NCBI GenBank assembly: GCA_964423615.1
Contig: CAYRFQ010000131.1
Location: 1-18,735, forward strand
Direction: 5' to 3'
Length of the DNA: 18,735 nt
Source of the DNA: CAYRFQ01 sp964423615
Lineage (GTDB): Bacteria > Planctomycetota > Planctomycetia > Gemmatales > Gemmataceae
The translations under genes were made by a program, and so were the position numbers. The notes under the pieces are model-generated. The model worked only from the letters and a program-made list of their open reading frames with translations. It was not told the DNA's origin and ran no database searches. Below, piece by piece: positions 16,401-18,735 of this stretch. How positions within the stretch are numbered: the stretch's first letter is position 1; each line of letters starts with the position of its first letter.

Positions 16401-17527
16401 TCCAAACGGCTTGTCAAGCCGCGGTCGAAGTCGTCGTCCACGCAGCCAACGACGACCCTGGGGCCACCGACGAGAAAGTCGTCTCGTTGCTCGAACGATT
16501 GATCCATCCTTACCTGCCTCTCTGGCGCGAGCACAGTCGGACTTTACGTGTGGCCATGTTGGAAGTCGTATCGACCGAAGCCGAATGGGAAGGGCTTATG
16601 AATTTTATCAAAGAATATGGCCACGATATTTTCCAGGTCCGTTTCATGAGCTTGGGGAACCTCCGCGGCATTCTCCATAGAGGCGTGAACAAATACCTCG
16701 ATGACTTGTTGGAAGACCCAAGCGCCGAACCGGAAATGCGGTTGCTCGACGACCTCGATTCGAAAATCGACCGCGTCGACGCCGAACGATATCTCGGCAT
16801 AACGTTGCAGACAATCATTGAGAACTACGACATCTACAAGGACTACAACTCGACGGCACCCCAATCGGACTACGGCGAAAATTTGTACATCCTTCTCGAC
16901 TTCCTTCGCCTCAAGTCAGGTTACGAGAGGCAAGCCTGGCAGTTCCGGCCCATCGTTCACGTCCATGAAATTCTGGCGAAATATCGACCCACCGCTGCCG
17001 TCGCCTGGCAAGAACGATTTACCAACGCCACGCGTCCGATGGCCGACTTCTACCTCCAACGCCTCGAACAACTTCGGTCCGAATACGGCATCCGTTTGAA
17101 CACAATCACCGACCGGCTCGAAGAACGATTCGTCAAGACGCTTGCCCTCGACAGGCTTTGCGCCAGGATCGAACCGACCATGAACGCCGCAGGAACCTCC
17201 GAAGCCGACGAAGCCTTGGCCCTCTTCGAAGAGGAATTGAAGCCCTACGCCGAAACTCCTACCGGCGTTGGACTCGACATCCCGCAATGGTTACAACGAC
17301 TCGATTACTCGATCCACGAGGCCAAAGCCGCCAAGACCGAAATCGCTGGACTCGCCGAAAACTTGTTGCAGATCCCCAAAGGAGAACTCACCCTTGAGGA
17401 ACTCGAGGAAGAATTACACATTAGCGCGACAGTTTCTTCCTCTTCCAACTTCTGGTCGTGGATGACCGCTTTGTTGACCCCGACGAACACAGCCTCGTTG
17501 CCCGGACCGCCACCACCGAAAAGCTAA
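13481..17527 (+). CDS. Large helical protein of unknown function (1348 residues), TPR-like with acidic middle
   Basis: I do not recognise a named family beyond large planctomycete hypothetical proteins. The protein is almost entirely helical. A TPR-like repeat is visible around 404-431 (RLTLGKTYIEQGKLEEAAAF), followed by DPWNILGYGGLFPLF (about 437-451). A very acidic, probably disordered segment (about 645-760, with EEEDSEPEEDN and DDDVEAEVLDVGPEPEFDLELE) divides it into two helical halves. The C-terminus ends with an amphipathic stretch SSSNFWSWMTALLTP and then a proline-rich tail. There is no signal peptide, transmembrane helix or catalytic motif, so a cytoplasmic scaffold or protein-binding role is the likeliest reading (inference). 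The start at ATG 13481 is supported by AAGGAAA about 7 bp upstream. The frame is intact throughout. A CE4 deacetylase gene follows after 91 bp on the same strand, possibly co-transcribed. Confidence 0.88.
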   Translation: MDQLLQQLLGYLNFSEGRPDTRFQQTLNETYLALTQTNNHNVWTTLASRLRSTLQELHESGAPAFRDVSQAEAALTTVIDHVIPAYRDFHKDLLFSLDDQELFRPFFLARVFEAVLLTEQYRDDPEKAVDPVLKRLNDYVGHRPVAILETRPKAEPYPHERLRPIPLFIQEAGVASGRYHDLISKTLEVLQATDDALLTDAFFDLDNLEEIALDPRAYDHGHPVNRRPNYIFGEWDPHLIDNRGFYRRFVLRKLTLDAILSRPDNPGDLPRDELLFEAASVLAGIMLMSTGISGSGPETHDSSVTLTNLIPRIARYRDTFYQNLLAKIEGSHGDRLRKEAEVTRQPFGGARQHLNLHLARHRAAQLQHRHLALLMADLGYPEASRRQADKIPAASMRLLSEIHIRLTLGKTYIEQGKLEEAAAFLPEIEDLLLRGIDCGALADPWNILGYGGLFPLFHAMEDSIRDPRIDELVEVLDDTFNLYAELSSEAAATGKNELSARLLKDMKKLAQWWDKFATTEVNDVQRVHGGEATSSAEHVAKALRLWRERGEATADLAFWRDHLEGFTSTKAFSLVVDALLKKEDYRAALGLLMNWLSQVEEVPLEDGEYSFHGLAIRWMLGICEAIFADQENLENSELQRQTSSEEEDIPQPENATEKFLENEPPPVVVKFFDYLEANAEDYWNIPDLELLGIPLEPTEDDFVEEEDSEPEEDNIFGAAYENMTYQDSTDDDVEAEVLDVGPEPEFDLELEGERIEKHLRFLSTVARLWNIAARATSDPDPDNKIIDEFHPLNRWLGQAKRNYRGLLKLLDTINDHPIPDPSGSYESLVEFDRRRVIKDRLLHAVIGTCLDTWLAMGALYGRCPSDEQRGWEADLTQLEEALWSNDSNAARAAVMSFLDSFRTEPLLFVPLSNGGNPKYVLQATRAQTILRALVANLPRLGLIKETHLTVQTAHEMERRQTLQGQRVTEFDRLFQTACQAAVEVVVHAANDDPGATDEKVVSLLERLIHPYLPLWREHSRTLRVAMLEVVSTEAEWEGLMNFIKEYGHDIFQVRFMSLGNLRGILHRGVNKYLDDLLEDPSAEPEMRLLDDLDSKIDRVDAERYLGITLQTIIENYDIYKDYNSTAPQSDYGENLYILLDFLRLKSGYERQAWQFRPIVHVHEILAKYRPTAAVAWQERFTNATRPMADFYLQRLEQLRSEYGIRLNTITDRLEERFVKTLALDRLCARIEPTMNAAGTSEADEALALFEEELKPYAETPTGVGLDIPQWLQRLDYSIHEAKAAKTEIAGLAENLLQIPKGELTLEELEEELHISATVSSSSNFWSWMTALLTPTNTASLPGPPPPKS

Positions 17528-17536
17528 ACCGAAAGG

Positions 17537-17617
17537 ATGAAAGAAGGACGTCGGAAGGCACCAGTAGGCAGCCGGAACGACATTCTACTGCGGCTTTCCA
17601 CCTTCCTCAGGACATAA
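17537..17617 (+). CDS. Possible 26-residue upstream peptide before the deacetylase gene
   Basis: A short frame, ATG 17537 to TAA 17615-17617, encodes a basic peptide starting MKEGRRKAPVGSRNDILLRL. Its stop lies 1 bp before the deacetylase ATG, a spacing that would allow translational coupling. It has no ribosome binding site at a proper distance (GAAAGG abuts the ATG), so it may be chance. Confidence 0.2.
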   Translation: MKEGRRKAPVGSRNDILLRLSTFLRT

Positions 17618-17618
17618 G

Positions 17619-18347
17619 ATGCTCTCTGCCTTCACGATCTTGAAAGATCGCCAACAAATCGGTCTTCGAGAAAAAGAAATCCTCCTGACGTTCGACGACG
17701 GACCAAACGAACTCAACGAACTCACCGAACGATTGCTCGACGTGTTGCAGCGATCCGGGGTAAAGGCTTGTTTTGCGTTGATAGGAGATCAGGTCGAGAA
17801 AGCGCCGCACACTGTTCAACGAATGTGGGAAGAAGGACACCTCGTTGTCAACCATACCCAATCGCATACGTTCGCCGTACTCGGCCAACAAGAACTCTTG
17901 GAATCCGAAGTAGCTCAGTGCAACGAGACCATCGGAGCTGCTTTGGGAATCGAAGATTTCCAGGCAGCAGTATTCCGCCCTCCTGGAGGGATGCTTACGG
18001 GAGCCGTAAAGAGGTACCTTCGCGAAAACAATGTGACCATTGCCCCCGTGTCGCACTTCGCCTGGGATACCTTGTACAGCCCGCGGAATTATGGCAACGT
18101 CGTGACACGAATCTTGAGCAACGCCCAACGCTACGACGGTGGCGCTTACGTTCTGCACGACTACAGACACCACGACCCACTCGACCCACTTGAGAAACGC
18201 GTACACCCCCGTTCCGCAGCGAACCGAAGTTGGGTCCCTGAAGCTGTAGAACAGATCATCCGAAAGTTACACAAGTACAACTACGAGATCGTCGATCCGC
18301 AAGAGTTCTTTTCGCGATCACCGAACAATAACCAAAACGGGAACTGA
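17619..18347 (+). CDS. CE4 (NodB-like) polysaccharide deacetylase
   Basis: 242 residues, close to a minimal NodB homology domain. Motif 1 is TFDDGPN (24-30) with catalytic base D26 and metal ligand D27. Motif 2 is NHTQSH (78-83) with metal ligands H79 and H83. Motif 3 is RPPGG (120-124), motif 4 is FAWDT (147-151) and motif 5 is LHD (179-181) with H180. All catalytic residues are present, so it should remove N- or O-acetyl groups from a polysaccharide or sugar chain such as peptidoglycan or another acetylated glycan. Unusually, no signal peptide or membrane anchor is seen; most relatives that modify wall polymers are exported. The start at ATG 17619 has AGGA 6 bp upstream. It follows the 1348-residue gene by 91 bp in the same direction. 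A dispersed repeat begins about 25 bp after its stop. Confidence 0.92.
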   Translation: MLSAFTILKDRQQIGLREKEILLTFDDGPNELNELTERLLDVLQRSGVKACFALIGDQVEKAPHTVQRMWEEGHLVVNHTQSHTFAVLGQQELLESEVAQCNETIGAALGIEDFQAAVFRPPGGMLTGAVKRYLRENNVTIAPVSHFAWDTLYSPRNYGNVVTRILSNAQRYDGGAYVLHDYRHHDPLDPLEKRVHPRSAANRSWVPEAVEQIIRKLHKYNYEIVDPQEFFSRSPNNNQNGN

Positions 18348-18371
18348 CCAAAAGCCTGGTGGAAGGACCTT

Positions 18372-18642
18372 AAACTGAGTTCCATTTAGAACCATAAGTT
18401 TTCCCCAACCTGAATCCGTTCCGTTAGGGCCGAAATGTTTTCCAAAGTCCTTCTCCCTGAGGATAGTCGGCTAAACAAGTGTCGTGTTCTCGATTCTGAG
18501 CCCCGAGGATAGTCGGTTCAACTAGTGTCGTGTTTTCGATCCTCAGCCCCGAAGGTGCGAAAGATCCTGGCCGTGCGTGGGAACCCACGGTACTCAAAGA
18601 ACTAGAACGAACAAGATTCTTATTCCTCCGACCGCCCTTGCG
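18372..18642 (+). repeat. Dispersed intergenic repeat, copy B (~270 bp)
   Basis: This aligns with 6091-6312 in the same orientation, with the shared blocks CCTGAATCC (18409), TAGTCGGCTAAACAAGT (18464-18480), TCGTGTT, AAAGATCCTGG, CGTGCGTGGGAACCCACGG (18572-18590, a hairpin) and AGAACGAACA. It is about 46 bp longer than copy A because one unit is duplicated. The 98-codon minus-strand frame over it is a by-product. Confidence 0.8.
18459..18550 (+). repeat. 46-bp tandem duplication within copy B
   Basis: Unit 1 (18459-18504) and unit 2 (18505-18550) each begin GAGGATAGTCGG and end AGCCCC. They differ at a few positions, so the duplication is not brand new. A third, partial start (GAAGG) follows. 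Confidence 0.85.
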
Positions 18643-18660
18643 GGGAGAAGGCCCCAACCC

Positions 18661-18735
18661 GAGCGAAGCGGGAATCATAGCGAGCGAAGCGGGAATCATA
18701 GCGAGCGAAGCGGGAATCATAGCGAGCGAAGCGGG
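18661..18735. repeat. 21-bp tandem array running off the right edge
   Basis: GAGCGAAGCGGGAATCATAG plus C repeats without mismatch for about 3.6 units to the last base. On the minus strand it reads as a repeating heptapeptide AMIPASL, with no evidence that it is a gene. The full copy number is outside the window. Confidence 0.9.

Noticed and set aside
18424..18720. 98-codon minus-strand protein with MIPASLA repeats
   Set aside because: It is the translation of the 21-bp array and copy B of the dispersed repeat; no start signal is present.
18661..18735. Origin-type iterons
   Set aside because: Iteron length and perfect repetition fit superficially, but no replication initiator gene or AT-rich unwinding region is present.

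Overview
The window looks like a chromosomal stretch from a member of Planctomycetota, plausibly Gemmatales, at moderate GC. The evidence is an ECF sigma factor of the planctomycete type placed directly upstream of a membrane-anchored Hanks-type Ser/Thr kinase, several gene families typical of that phylum (a large helical protein with an acidic middle, a heme c protein with a single C-terminal CxxCH, a cytoplasmic CBM9-like protein), short multidirectional transcription units, and palindromic intergenic repeats. No rRNA, tRNA, CRISPR array, transposase or phage gene was recognised.

Layout. Positions 1-4398 run on the minus strand: a DUF2891 secreted protein (4398 to 3271), an ECF sigma factor (3045 to 2440) and a Ser/Thr kinase (2273 to the left edge, 3' end missing). 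Divergent from these is a PP2C phosphatase (4587-5489), so writer (kinase), eraser (phosphatase) and a sigma factor lie within 5.5 kb. A small multi-pass membrane protein (6055 to 5531) converges on the phosphatase. A roughly 220-bp dispersed repeat and an intrinsic terminator follow, then an orphan sugar-type ABC substrate-binding lipoprotein (7586 to 6492).

From 7911 the plus strand carries a c-type cytochrome and infA (IF-1, 9016-9267). A CBM9/DOMON-like protein (10021 to 9353) is divergent from a PAS-GAF-receiver signalling protein (10216-11910), which converges on a metallo-beta-lactamase fold hydrolase (12689 to 11937). A 790-bp gene-free region with three copies of a palindromic repeat precedes a 1348-residue helical protein of unknown function (13481-17527), which is followed by a CE4 polysaccharide deacetylase (17619-18347). 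The right edge holds the second copy of the 220-bp dispersed repeat, here with an internal 46-bp tandem duplication, and then a 21-bp tandem array running off the window.

The clearest functional theme is phosphorylation-based signalling: the sigma/kinase pair, the nearby phosphatase, and a receiver protein whose histidine-kinase half has decayed. The most useful leads are the kinase-phosphatase-sigma-DUF2891 neighbourhood, the degenerate kinase/receiver, the terminator-like hairpin between a promoter and infA, and the paired copies of an apparently mobile intergenic element.
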